From Buchnera aphidicola (Pseudoregma panicola) (GTDB taxonomy: Bacteria > Pseudomonadota > Gammaproteobacteria > Enterobacterales > Enterobacteriaceae): 64,000 nt of DNA. Positions 40,254 to 48,676 of this stretch are shown here, piece after piece; positions within the stretch are counted from its first letter, which is position 1; every line of letters begins with the position of its first letter. Location of the stretch: NCBI RefSeq assembly GCF_039376655.1, contig NZ_CP135000.1:348899-412898 (forward strand), written 5' to 3'. A model generated the notes under the pieces. It had not been told where the DNA came from, ran no database searches, and saw nothing but the letters and a program-made list of their open reading frames with translations. The position numbers and the translations under genes are program-made.

Positions 40254-40604
40254 TTATTTACTATTTTTTAATTTTTTTTCAGCATCTTTTATTAAAAACA
40301 TAGGAGACTTATTCAATATAGGATTTTTTACAGAAATTATAAGATTTCTTAATATGTTTTCATCAAATCTTATTTTATTTTCTAAAATTTTCATAGTATC
40401 TTTTAACATTTCTATATTAATTAATACATAATGACCCTTATGAATTTTTTTTATAGGATAAGACAAATGTCTTCTTCCCCAGTTTTCTAATCTATGAACA
40501 ATTCCTTTATTTTCTTTTATAAAATTTATATATTTTTCTAAAATATTAGTAACTAAATTACTATTTCCAGGATGGAATATTAAAACTATTTCATAATTTT
40601 TCAT
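40254..40604 (-). CDS. rpsF: 30S ribosomal protein S6
   Basis: 116 residues (E. coli 131; the acidic C-terminal tail is missing). MKNYEIVLIFHPGNSNLV at the start, HRLENWGRRHLSYPIKKIHKGHYVLINIE near 37, and FDENILRNLIISVK near 78. Partner of S18. The C-terminal tail that RimK glutamylates in E. coli is replaced by a few Lys residues. Confidence 0.96.
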   Translation of the reverse strand: MKNYEIVLIFHPGNSNLVTNILEKYINFIKENKGIVHRLENWGRRHLSYPIKKIHKGHYVLINIEMLKDTMKILENKIRFDENILRNLIISVKNPILNKSPMFLIKDAEKKLKNSK

Positions 40605-40669
40605 ATAAAAATAAATACCATGTAAAAAAAATTAATTTAAAAAATATATAAAAAATTTAAAAAACATTA

Positions 40670-41607
40670 TTACATAATATAAATGTTCTTTTCTAAAACT
40701 TTTAAAATTTTATATTTAGCATCTTCTAAATCTTCAGAAGATAAAAAATATAAATTTTTCCAAGATCTTATCCATGTCATTTGTTTTTTTACTAACTTTT
40801 TTGTAGCAAAAAATATTTTTTCAAACATTTCGTTATATGTAATTTTTTTATTTATAAAATCCCACATTTGCGAATAACCTATACAATTCATAGATTGAAA
40901 TTTTATATTTAAAATATTATTTTTAAAAAGTTCATAAACTTCTTTTTCAAAACCAGAATCTATCATTTTTTGTAATCTTAAAACTATATTTTTATTCAAA
41001 AAATCCATATTTTTAGGTATTAAAACAAATTGTAAAACTTTGTATGGAAACTTATTTTTTCTTAAAAAACTACTTTTTTTTTTCCAGTAGTATAATATAC
41101 TTCTAAAGCTCTAGAAAGTCTATATATATCATTTTTATTTATATTATTAGCACTTTTAAAATCTATTTTAAAAAGTTTTTTATATAAATTTGTAGAACTA
41201 TTATTTTTAATATAATCAAAAATTCTATTAATAAGATATTTATTTTTTTCAGGCAAATTTATTAGTCCATTTAAAAGTATTTTATAATATAACATTGTAC
41301 CTCCAACTAATAAAGGAACCTTTTTTTTTAAAAAACATAATTTTATTTCTCGTAATGCATCATAATAAAAATTTGCTACAGAATATCCTTCATTAGGATA
41401 TATTATATCAACTAACTTATGAGGAAACTTTTCTAATTCATATTTATTAGGTTTAGCAGTTCCTATGTTCATATTTTTATAAACTAATGAAGAATCTACA
41501 CTAATTATCTCTGCGTTAATTTTATTATAAATTTTCATAGCTAAATCAGTTTTTCCACAACAAGTAGGCCCCATTAAAAAAATTACTGTGTTATTGTTTT
41601 TGTTCAT
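40670..41607 (-). CDS. miaA: tRNA dimethylallyltransferase MiaA, interrupted by a frameshift at an A10 tract
   Basis: The N-terminal frame (41607 down to a stop at 41062) has the P-loop GPTCCGKTDLAMK, SVDSSLVYKNMNIGTAKP, and VGGTMLYYK, and ends soon after LSRALEVYYTTGKKK. A run of 10 A (41074-41083) follows TTGG-like codons; in the +1 frame the sequence continues FPYKVLQFVLIPKN and then IDSGFEKEVYELF, CIGYSQMWDFI, and KKQMTWIRSW, the MiaA C-terminal half. One additional A gives a 312-residue protein (E. coli 316). MiaA isopentenylates A37 of UNN-reading tRNAs. Read as separate pieces the halves lack function. Polymerase or ribosome slippage could restore it; otherwise it is a recent pseudogene. 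Confidence 0.9.
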
Positions 41608-41746
41608 AAAATTATTTTGAATTTAATATATATAATATGCTTAATAAATTTTTTATATTGTTTATAAATGGAAACATATTTTGTTACCTATAAAAATTTT
41701 AATATATAATATATAATAATATATTATTAATAATTTTAAAACAATT

Positions 41747-43396
41747 TTATTTTTTCCATTTTTTATAATATTTTATTAACCCACTTGTAGAACTATCATA
41801 TTTATGATTAATTTTTTTATTTTTTTTTAAATGTTCATATATAATATTAGATAAACTTTTTCCTAATTCTACACCCCATTGATCAAAACTAAAAATATTT
41901 AAAATTATACCTTGAACAAATATTTTATGTTCATACATAGATAATAATGCTCCTATACTTTCAGGATCAATATTTTTAAATAAAATAGTATTAGAAGGAA
42001 TGTTACCTAAAAATTTTTTATATAATTTTAAATTTTTTTTACAATATTCTATTTTTTTTATATTTTTTTTTAAAGTTTTTTTTCCAAAAGCTAATGTTTT
42101 TGTTTGAGCAAAAAAATTAGACAATAAGTTTATATTATGCTCACAAAAAATTTTATTATTATTATTTACAAAAGAAATAAAATCACAAGGTACAAATCTT
42201 GTTCCTTGATGTAAAAGTTGAAAAAAAGAATGCTGACAATTAGTACCAACACCACCCCATATTATTTGACTAGTATTATATAAAATGTTTTTACCATTTT
42301 TATCAACATTTTTTCCATTTGACTCCATATTCAACTGTTGAACATATTTAGTAAACTTACTTAATCTATCACTATATGCTAGAACAGCTTCTGTATCTGC
42401 ATTAAAAAAAATATTATACCAAAAACTTATTAAAGAAAGTATTACTGGAATATTTTTATTATATCTTGTTTCATAAAAATGATTATCCATTTTGTTAGCT
42501 CCATCTAAAAATTTTAAAAAATTTTTATATCCTATAGATAACATTATAGATAAACCAACTGATGACCAAACAGAATATCTACCTCCAGTCCACTTAAAAA
42601 TTTTAAAAATATTTTTTTTATTTATTCCAAATTTTATAACTTCTTTTTTATTATTAGAAATAGCATAAAAATGTTTATAAAAAAAATTATTATTATAAAA
42701 TTTTTTATTAAAATATTTTTTTATACTTTTAGCATTTTTAATAGTTTCATAAGTTGTAAAAGTTTTAGAAATTATAAAAAATAAAGATGTATCTAAACTT
42801 ATTTTATTCAAAACATCTATTAAATTATTATTATCTATGTTAGATAAATAATGTATTTTTAAATGATTTTTATAATCTTTTAATGCATTGTTAACCATTT
42901 TAGGACCTAGTTCTGAACCACCTATTCCAATATTAACAATATCGGTTATTTTTTTATTAGTAAAACCTCTAATTTTTCCATTTATTACATTTTCAGAAAA
43001 ATTTTTCATTTTTTTTAAACAATTTTTAATTTTTATCATTATATTTTTTTTGTTTAAAAAAAAATTAGAATTACATGGTTTTCTTAAAGCTATATGTAAT
43101 ACAGAACTATTTTCAGTTTTATTTATTTTTTTTCCTAAAAACATTTTTTTTATTTCTTTTTTTATTTTAATTTCTTTTGCAAATTTAAATAAAAATTTCA
43201 TAGTTTCATCATTAATTATATTTTTTGAGTAATCTAAAACCATAATATCCATAAAATTTATAGAAAATTTATCAAATCTATTTTTATCATGTAAAAAAAA
43301 GTCTTTAATATGTAAATTTTTAATTTTTTTAAAATTTTTATGTAACATTTTAAAATATTTTTTTTTATTAAAACAATATTCCATAATATTTCTCAA
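41747..43396 (-). CDS. pgi: Glucose-6-phosphate isomerase
   Basis: 549 residues, exactly the E. coli length. Isomerises glucose 6-phosphate and fructose 6-phosphate. VNIGIGGSELGPKMV near 150, SKTFTTYETI near 209, signature GGRYSVWSSVGLSIML near 270, catalytic Glu region QLNMESNGKNVD near 352, and FDQWGVELGKSL near 505. The first 60 residues and inter-motif loops are strongly Lys/Phe/Asn-rich. Stands alone between miaA and orn. Confidence 0.97.
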   Translation of the reverse strand: MRNIMEYCFNKKKYFKMLHKNFKKIKNLHIKDFFLHDKNRFDKFSINFMDIMVLDYSKNIINDETMKFLFKFAKEIKIKKEIKKMFLGKKINKTENSSVLHIALRKPCNSNFFLNKKNIMIKIKNCLKKMKNFSENVINGKIRGFTNKKITDIVNIGIGGSELGPKMVNNALKDYKNHLKIHYLSNIDNNNLIDVLNKISLDTSLFFIISKTFTTYETIKNAKSIKKYFNKKFYNNNFFYKHFYAISNNKKEVIKFGINKKNIFKIFKWTGGRYSVWSSVGLSIMLSIGYKNFLKFLDGANKMDNHFYETRYNKNIPVILSLISFWYNIFFNADTEAVLAYSDRLSKFTKYVQQLNMESNGKNVDKNGKNILYNTSQIIWGGVGTNCQHSFFQLLHQGTRFVPCDFISFVNNNNKIFCEHNINLLSNFFAQTKTLAFGKKTLKKNIKKIEYCKKNLKLYKKFLGNIPSNTILFKNIDPESIGALLSMYEHKIFVQGIILNIFSFDQWGVELGKSLSNIIYEHLKKNKKINHKYDSSTSGLIKYYKKWKK

Positions 43397-43521
43397 TTTA
43401 TTTATATTATTAAAAAAAAATAAAACTAAATTTTATATAAACATAAAATAAGTTTATAGTAATATTTTAAACAAAACATCACAATTTATAAAAAAAAATA
43501 ATTTAAAAAAAATATAAAAAT

Positions 43522-44064
43522 ATGAAATATAAAAAATTAATATGGATAGATTTAGAAATGACTGGATTAGATCCAAAAAAAAATTTTATTTTAGAAATTG
43601 GAATAATAATTACAGACAAGGATTTAAATATTAAAACAAAAGGAATATCAGTAACTATACATCAAAATAAAAAAGTATTAAAAAAAATGGATAGTTGGAA
43701 CAAAAAAACACATAAACATAGTGGTTTATTAAAAAAAGTAAAAAAAAGTAAATATAATGAAAAATCTGCAGAAAAAAAAATTATAAAATTTATAAAAAAA
43801 TTTGTAAAAAAAAATGAATCTCCTATGTGTGGAAATTCTAATTTTGTAGACAAAATTTTTTTAAAAAAATTTATGCCAAATTTATTAAATTATTTTCATT
43901 ATAGATCAATAGATGTAAGTACTGTTAAAGAAATATTTAAAATGTGGAAAAAAGAAGAATATAAAAAATTTGAAAAAAATAAAAATCATACTACTATAAA
44001 AGATATAAAAGAATCTATAAAAGAACTTTTATATTATAAAAAAAAATTTTTTATATGTAAATAA
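43522..44064 (+). CDS. orn: Oligoribonuclease
   Basis: 180 residues (E. coli 181). DEDDh RNase degrading 2-5-nt RNAs. Acids in LIWIDLEMTGLDPKKNFILEIG near 5, GNSNFVDKIFLKKFMPNL near 110, and the His in YRSIDVSTVKE followed by NHTTIKDIKESI near 158; the usual H-R-A-L-D is replaced by H-T-T-I-K-D, keeping His and Asp. Followed 65 nt later by tRNA-Gly, the same pairing as in E. coli. Confidence 0.95.
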   Translation: MKYKKLIWIDLEMTGLDPKKNFILEIGIIITDKDLNIKTKGISVTIHQNKKVLKKMDSWNKKTHKHSGLLKKVKKSKYNEKSAEKKIIKFIKKFVKKNESPMCGNSNFVDKIFLKKFMPNLLNYFHYRSIDVSTVKEIFKMWKKEEYKKFEKNKNHTTIKDIKESIKELLYYKKKFFICK

Positions 44065-44129
44065 AAAATATTTACAATAAAATAAAAACTTGTCTAAAAA
44101 AAAATATTAATATATAATTTACAAAATAA

Positions 44130-44203
44130 GCGGGAATAGCTCAGTAGGTTAGAGTGCAACCTTGCCAAGGTTGAGGTCACGAGTTCGAATCTCGTTTCCC
44201 GCT
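44130..44203 (+). tRNA. tRNA-Gly (GCC)
   Basis: Acceptor GCGGGAA/TTCCCGC, anticodon GCC in CTTGCCAAG, T-loop TTCGAAT, discriminator T as in E. coli tRNA-Gly(GCC). It follows orn as in E. coli, where three copies occur; here there is one. CCA is not encoded. Confidence 0.97.
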
Positions 44204-44339
44204 AAAATTTTTTAAATAATTTAATATAAGAAAATATATAATTCATATTAGTAAATGTTCTTAAATAATTAAGACATATAAAACAAAATTATATAATATT
44301 CTAATAAAAATGTTAAAAACAATATTTTTAATTATATAA

Positions 44340-44552
44340 CTAATTTTGAAAATTTTTAAATCTTTTATTAAATCTTTCTATTCTACCACTAGTATCAACA
44401 ACACGCTGTTTCCCAGTAAAAAATGGATGACATGAACCGCATATGTCCAAATTAATAGATTTTTTTTTTATAGTAGAAAAAAATTTTATATTATTACCAC
44501 ATGAACAAAAAGCATTTACTTTTTGATAATTAGGATGTATTTTTTTTTTCAT
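44340..44552 (-). CDS. rpmE: 50S ribosomal protein L31
   Basis: 70 residues from the ATG at 44552, as in E. coli; an upstream ATG at 44582 adds ten unconserved residues. [20 protein letters not shown] at the start and [20 protein letters not shown] near 38. The four cysteines of the zinc-binding form are present, so the ribosome relies on zinc L31. Divergent from hslV; the 44583-44732 spacer shows no gene. Confidence 0.95.
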   Translation of the reverse strand: MKKKIHPNYQKVNAFCSCGNNIKFFSTIKKKSINLDICGSCHPFFTGKQRVVDTSGRIERFNKRFKNFQN

Positions 44553-44732
44553 AATATTAAAACCTTTTTTAAAATAAAACAAAATTAAATATATAAATTT
44601 ATATAAAATAGATAATAAAAATATAATATATATAAAAATTTAAAACAACGTATTAAAAACATAATGTGTTTAAATAATTAAAACATTAATATAAAAATTT
44701 TAATATATTTTAAAATATCTAAAAGGAATTTT

Positions 44733-45263
44733 ATGACAACTATATTGAGTGTACGTTTAAAAAAAAAAGTAGTAATAGGTGGAGATGGTCAAGCAACACT
44801 AGGAAGTACAGTAATAAAAAGTAATGTAAAAAAAGTTAGAAATTTATATAATAAAAAAGTTATAGCTGGATTTGCTGGAGGTACAGCAGATGCCTTCACT
44901 CTATTCGATTTATTTGAAAAAAAACTTTTAGTTCATCAAGGTCAATTACAAAGATCTGCTATAGAATTAGCAAAAGATTGGAGAACAGATAAAATATTAA
45001 GAAAATTGGAAGCTTTATTAGCTGTAGCAGACAAAAACACGTCTCTTATAATTACAGGTAATGGTGATGTTATACAACCTGAAAATGATTTGATTGCAAT
45101 AGGATCAGGAGGATCATATGCTCAAGCGTCAGCTCAAGCTTTATTAAAACATTCTAACTTAACAGCAAAAGAAATTGTTAAAGAATCTTTAACAATTGCA
45201 TCTAATATTTGTATATATACAAATCAAATTTTTACAATAAAAGAACTATCTTCAGAAAAATAA
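44733..45263 (+). CDS. hslV: ATP-dependent protease peptidase subunit HslV
   Basis: 176 residues, as in E. coli. The mature N-terminal nucleophile Thr is in [11 protein letters not shown] (Thr2); [21 protein letters not shown] near 17 and [19 protein letters not shown] near 47 are signatures. Forms a two-ring dodecamer capped by HslU. AAGGAATTTTATG ribosome-binding site. 9 nt before hslU. Confidence 0.98.
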   Translation: MTTILSVRLKKKVVIGGDGQATLGSTVIKSNVKKVRNLYNKKVIAGFAGGTADAFTLFDLFEKKLLVHQGQLQRSAIELAKDWRTDKILRKLEALLAVADKNTSLIITGNGDVIQPENDLIAIGSGGSYAQASAQALLKHSNLTAKEIVKESLTIASNICIYTNQIFTIKELSSEK

Positions 45264-45272
45264 GGATTAAAT

Positions 45273-46607
45273 ATGTCAGAAATGACTCCCAAAAATATTG
45301 TTAAAGAATTAGATAAATTTATAATAGGACAAAGAAAAGCAAAAAAAGCAGTAGCAATAGCATTAAGAAATAGATGGAGAAGAATGAAAGTAAAAAAAGA
45401 TATTAGACATGAAATCACTCCTAAAAATATATTAATGATAGGACCTACTGGAGTTGGAAAAACAGAAATAGCTAGAAGACTAGCAAAATTAGCAAATTCT
45501 CCATTTATAAAAATAGAAGCAACAAAATTTACTGAAGTTGGATATGTAGGAAAAGAAGTAGATTCTATAATAAGAGATTTAACTGATTTAGCTATGAAAA
45601 TAGTGAGAGTTCAAATAATAGAAAAAAATAAAGAAAAAGTAAGAAAAATAGCAGAAGAAAAAATATTATCAGTATTAGTTCCAACAGTTCAAAATAACTG
45701 GGGAATTCAAGATTCTAATCAAAGACCATTAGCAACAATACAATCATTTAGAAAAAAACTTAGAGAAGGAAAGTTAGATGATAAAGAAATAGAAATAAAT
45801 GTTTCAGTAACACCACTAGGAGTAGAAATAATGGCTCCTCCAGGAATGGAAGATTTAACAAATCAATTGCAATCAATATTTCAAAATTTAGGAAGTAGTA
45901 AAAAAAGAACTAGAAAATTAAAAATAAAAGATGCAATGAAAATTTTAATAGAAGAAGAAGCATCTAAATTAATTAATCCAGAAGAAATTAAAAAAAAAGC
46001 TATAAATGCAGTAGAACAAAAAGGTATAGTATTTATAGATGAGATAGATAAAATATGTAGAAGAAGTGGTATAAATTCAGGACCTGACATTTCTAGAGAA
46101 GGAGTTCAAAGAGATCTATTACCGTTAGTAGAAGGATGCACAGTATCTACAAAATATGGAACTGTAAAAACAGATCATATATTATTTATAGCATCTGGAG
46201 CTTTTCAAATATCTACTCCATCAGATTTAATACCAGAATTACAAGGAAGATTACCTATTAGAGTTGAATTAAAATCATTAACTATAAAAGACTTTGAAAG
46301 AATTCTTACAGAACCTAATTCATCTATTACAATTCAATATAAAGCTTTAATGAAAACAGAAGGAATAGAAATAAATTTTAAAAAAAGTGGTATAAGATGT
46401 ATAGCAGAAGCTGCATGGAAAGTTAATCAATCAATGGAAAATATAGGAGCTAGAAGATTACATACAGTTATGGAAAAATTAATGGAAGATATTTCATTCA
46501 ATTCAAACGATAAAAAAAATACATCAGTAGAAATAAATAAAAAATATGTAGAAAAACATTTAGAAAAATTTGTTTCTAATGAAGATCTTAGCAAATTTGT
46601 ACTATAA
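45273..46607 (+). CDS. hslU: HslU ATPase subunit
   Basis: 444 residues (E. coli 443). Starts [20 protein letters not shown]; Walker [20 protein letters not shown] near 57, pore GYVGKE near 91, Walker [13 protein letters not shown] near 250, sensor [12 protein letters not shown] near 391. Unfolds substrates for HslV. AAGGA precedes the ATG. Sequence is well conserved except in the I-domain. A strong hairpin follows. Confidence 0.98.
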   Translation: MSEMTPKNIVKELDKFIIGQRKAKKAVAIALRNRWRRMKVKKDIRHEITPKNILMIGPTGVGKTEIARRLAKLANSPFIKIEATKFTEVGYVGKEVDSIIRDLTDLAMKIVRVQIIEKNKEKVRKIAEEKILSVLVPTVQNNWGIQDSNQRPLATIQSFRKKLREGKLDDKEIEINVSVTPLGVEIMAPPGMEDLTNQLQSIFQNLGSSKKRTRKLKIKDAMKILIEEEASKLINPEEIKKKAINAVEQKGIVFIDEIDKICRRSGINSGPDISREGVQRDLLPLVEGCTVSTKYGTVKTDHILFIASGAFQISTPSDLIPELQGRLPIRVELKSLTIKDFERILTEPNSSITIQYKALMKTEGIEINFKKSGIRCIAEAAWKVNQSMENIGARRLHTVMEKLMEDISFNSNDKKNTSVEINKKYVEKHLEKFVSNEDLSKFVL

Positions 46608-46633
46608 AATATTAAAAAATAAATATAAAATTT

Positions 46634-46668
46634 TTTTCTTATCTTAGAAACAATCTAAGATAAGAAAA
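46634..46668 (+). terminator. 15-bp hairpin after hslU
   Basis: TTTTCTTATCTTAGA (46634-46648) and TCTAAGATAAGAAAA (46654-46668) are perfectly complementary around AACAA. It lies 27 nt after the hslU stop. The T-run precedes rather than follows the stem, so it may act as a mRNA 3' stabiliser as much as a terminator. Confidence 0.55.
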
Positions 46669-46811
46669 CTAACTAAAAATATAATTAATAAATTTTATAT
46701 AATTTTAAAATATTAAATCAAAAATATTTTTTTATTTTTTTTTCACTACAATATATTATAGTATATAATATAAAATAAATAAAATTTTTTAAAAATATCA
46801 TAGGTATAAAA

Positions 46812-47561
46812 ATGACAGAATGGATAGAAGCAACAATAATAAAAATAAAAAAATGGAAATTTCCACTGTTTAGTATAATTGTTAATGCAAAAATATTACC
46901 ATTTAAAGCAGGACAATTCACAAAAATAGCAATATTAAAAAATGGAAAAAAAATACAAAGAGCATATTCTTATGTAAATTCTCCAAAAAATAAAAATTTA
47001 GAATTTTATGTAACATATGTAAAAAATGGAGTTATAACAAAACATTTATATGATCTAAATCCTGGAAACAAAATTATTATAAGCAAAAAATCTTTTGGAT
47101 TTTTTACATTAACAGAAATACCAAAAACAAAATACTTATGGATGATATCAACAGGAACTGCTATAGGTCCATATTTATCTATATTACAATATGGAGGAAA
47201 AGAAATAAAAAAATTTAATAAAATAATATTAATACATGCAGTTAGATATAAAAATCAACTTAATTATAAAAAAATATTAAAAAAAATAAAATTAAAATAT
47301 AATAATTTTATATTTCAAAAAGTAGTAAGTAGAGAAAAATTAAATAAAAAATATTTATTTGGAAGAATACCAAAATTATTAAATGATAATGTCATAGAAA
47401 AAAAAATGAATATAAAAATAAATAATAAAAATTCGCATTTTATGATTTGTGGAAATCCTGACATGGTAAAAGATACAAAACAGATATTAATAAAAAAATA
47501 TAAACTTAAAAAAAATTTAAGAAAATTACCTGGAAACATAACAACAGAAAATTATTGGTAA
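46812..47561 (+). CDS. fpr: Ferredoxin/flavodoxin-NADP+ reductase
   Basis: 249 residues (E. coli 248). FAD-binding QRAYSYVNSP near residue 54, FKAGQFTKIAI near 35, and NADP-binding STGTAIGPYLSILQYG near 113; the C-terminal end NITTENYW matches E. coli MTAEHYW. Supplies electrons to ferredoxin or flavodoxin, for example for radical-SAM and Fe-S enzymes such as those fed by IscS/IscU/Fdx here. Single gene between hslU and epmA. Confidence 0.95.
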   Translation: MTEWIEATIIKIKKWKFPLFSIIVNAKILPFKAGQFTKIAILKNGKKIQRAYSYVNSPKNKNLEFYVTYVKNGVITKHLYDLNPGNKIIISKKSFGFFTLTEIPKTKYLWMISTGTAIGPYLSILQYGGKEIKKFNKIILIHAVRYKNQLNYKKILKKIKLKYNNFIFQKVVSREKLNKKYLFGRIPKLLNDNVIEKKMNIKINNKNSHFMICGNPDMVKDTKQILIKKYKLKKNLRKLPGNITTENYW

Positions 47562-47592
47562 AAATAAAATATTTTATTAAAACTAAATTTAG

Positions 47593-48576
47593 TTAACAAT
47601 TATATATTGTAAAAGGAATTACTTGAGAAATATTATCTTTTTTTAGTTTTATCATAATTATTCTATCTATACCTATAGCAACTCCTGAACATTTTGGTAT
47701 TCCTTTTGACAATGCATCTAGAAAAAAATTATCTAATTTTACTTTTTCTAATCCTATTTTTTTTCTAATAGAATTTTCATTATTAAATCTATTTTCTTGT
47801 TCTTTTCTATCTATTAATTCATTGAATCCATTTGCTATTTCTATTCCTTTAAAAAAAACCTCAAATCTATTAGCTAAATTATTATTTTTTTTATTTATAG
47901 ATGATGATAGAGATTGATCAGAAGGAAAATGATAAATAAAAATTGGTCTGTCTTTTCCCAAATTTTTTTCTATTCCTATTAAAAATAATATTTCCAGTAA
48001 ATCTTTTTTATACAAAAATTTTAAATTTTTTATTAAATGAAAATGTTCTAAATATATTATTTTTTTTACTAAATCTTCTTTATTTGACTCAAATGGATCA
48101 ATATTTAAAAATTTTATAAATATTTCTTTATAAGAAAAAATTTCAGATTTTTTAAAATTAAATATTTTTTGAAAAAAAAAATCTATTTTTTTAATAAATT
48201 TAAACATATTACAATTTATTATATAAAACTCAAGAATAGTAAATTCAGGATTATGATATTTTCCAAATTCTTCATCTCTAAAACTATGACATATTTGATA
48301 TATAGATCCTATTTTTAAAGAAAGTAATCTTTTCATATGATATTCGGGACTAGGTATCATCCATAAATCTATATTATTTTTAATACTATTATCATAGTAT
48401 TTAGTTTTGAAACATTTTATATTACAATCAGGAACTGCATGTCTAGACAACATAGGAGTATCTACTTCAATAATATTTAAATTATTAAAAAATTTTCTAA
48501 TTTTAAACAGAATTTTAGATCTATATATTAAATCTTTTTTATTTATAAAATTATTATATTTTTTTCTTTTATTCAT
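47593..48576 (-). CDS. epmA: EF-P beta-lysylation protein EpmA
   Basis: 327 residues from the ATG at 48576 (E. coli 325); an open frame continues up to 48648 but would start inside the hairpin. Lysyl-tRNA-synthetase-like class II catalytic core without the anticodon domain: DTPMLSRHAVPDC near 38, motif 2 FRDEEFGKYHNPEFTILEFY near 102, ANGFNELIDRKEQ near 248, motif 3 SGVAIGIDRIIMIKL near 297. Transfers beta-lysine to EF-P, aiding polyproline translation. EpmB and EF-P are not in the window. Confidence 0.94.
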   Translation of the reverse strand: MNKRKKYNNFINKKDLIYRSKILFKIRKFFNNLNIIEVDTPMLSRHAVPDCNIKCFKTKYYDNSIKNNIDLWMIPSPEYHMKRLLSLKIGSIYQICHSFRDEEFGKYHNPEFTILEFYIINCNMFKFIKKIDFFFQKIFNFKKSEIFSYKEIFIKFLNIDPFESNKEDLVKKIIYLEHFHLIKNLKFLYKKDLLEILFLIGIEKNLGKDRPIFIYHFPSDQSLSSSINKKNNNLANRFEVFFKGIEIANGFNELIDRKEQENRFNNENSIRKKIGLEKVKLDNFFLDALSKGIPKCSGVAIGIDRIIMIKLKKDNISQVIPFTIYNC

Positions 48577-48598
48577 AAAAATATTAAAAAATTTTTGT

Positions 48599-48632
48599 AA
48601 GTTTACAAAACAAACAATTGTTTTGTAAACTT
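48599..48632. terminator. 14-bp perfect hairpin between the 505-residue gene and epmA
   Basis: Bases 48599-48612 and 48619-48632 are perfect complements around AACAAT; the core is GTTTACAAAACA. On the minus strand it lies 45 nt after the stop of the 505-residue gene and 23 nt before the epmA ATG. It may end the upstream transcript or act as a leader structure for epmA. On the plus strand a T6 run follows it. Confidence 0.5.
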
Positions 48633-48676
48633 TTTTAAAAATTAACAAATTATATAAGTGATAAAAAAATATTTAT

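Noticed and set aside
40670-41008. Separate hypothetical gene of 112 codons next to miaA
   Set aside because: It is the C-terminal half of MiaA (GYSQMW, KKQMTWIRSW) displaced by one base at the A10 tract.
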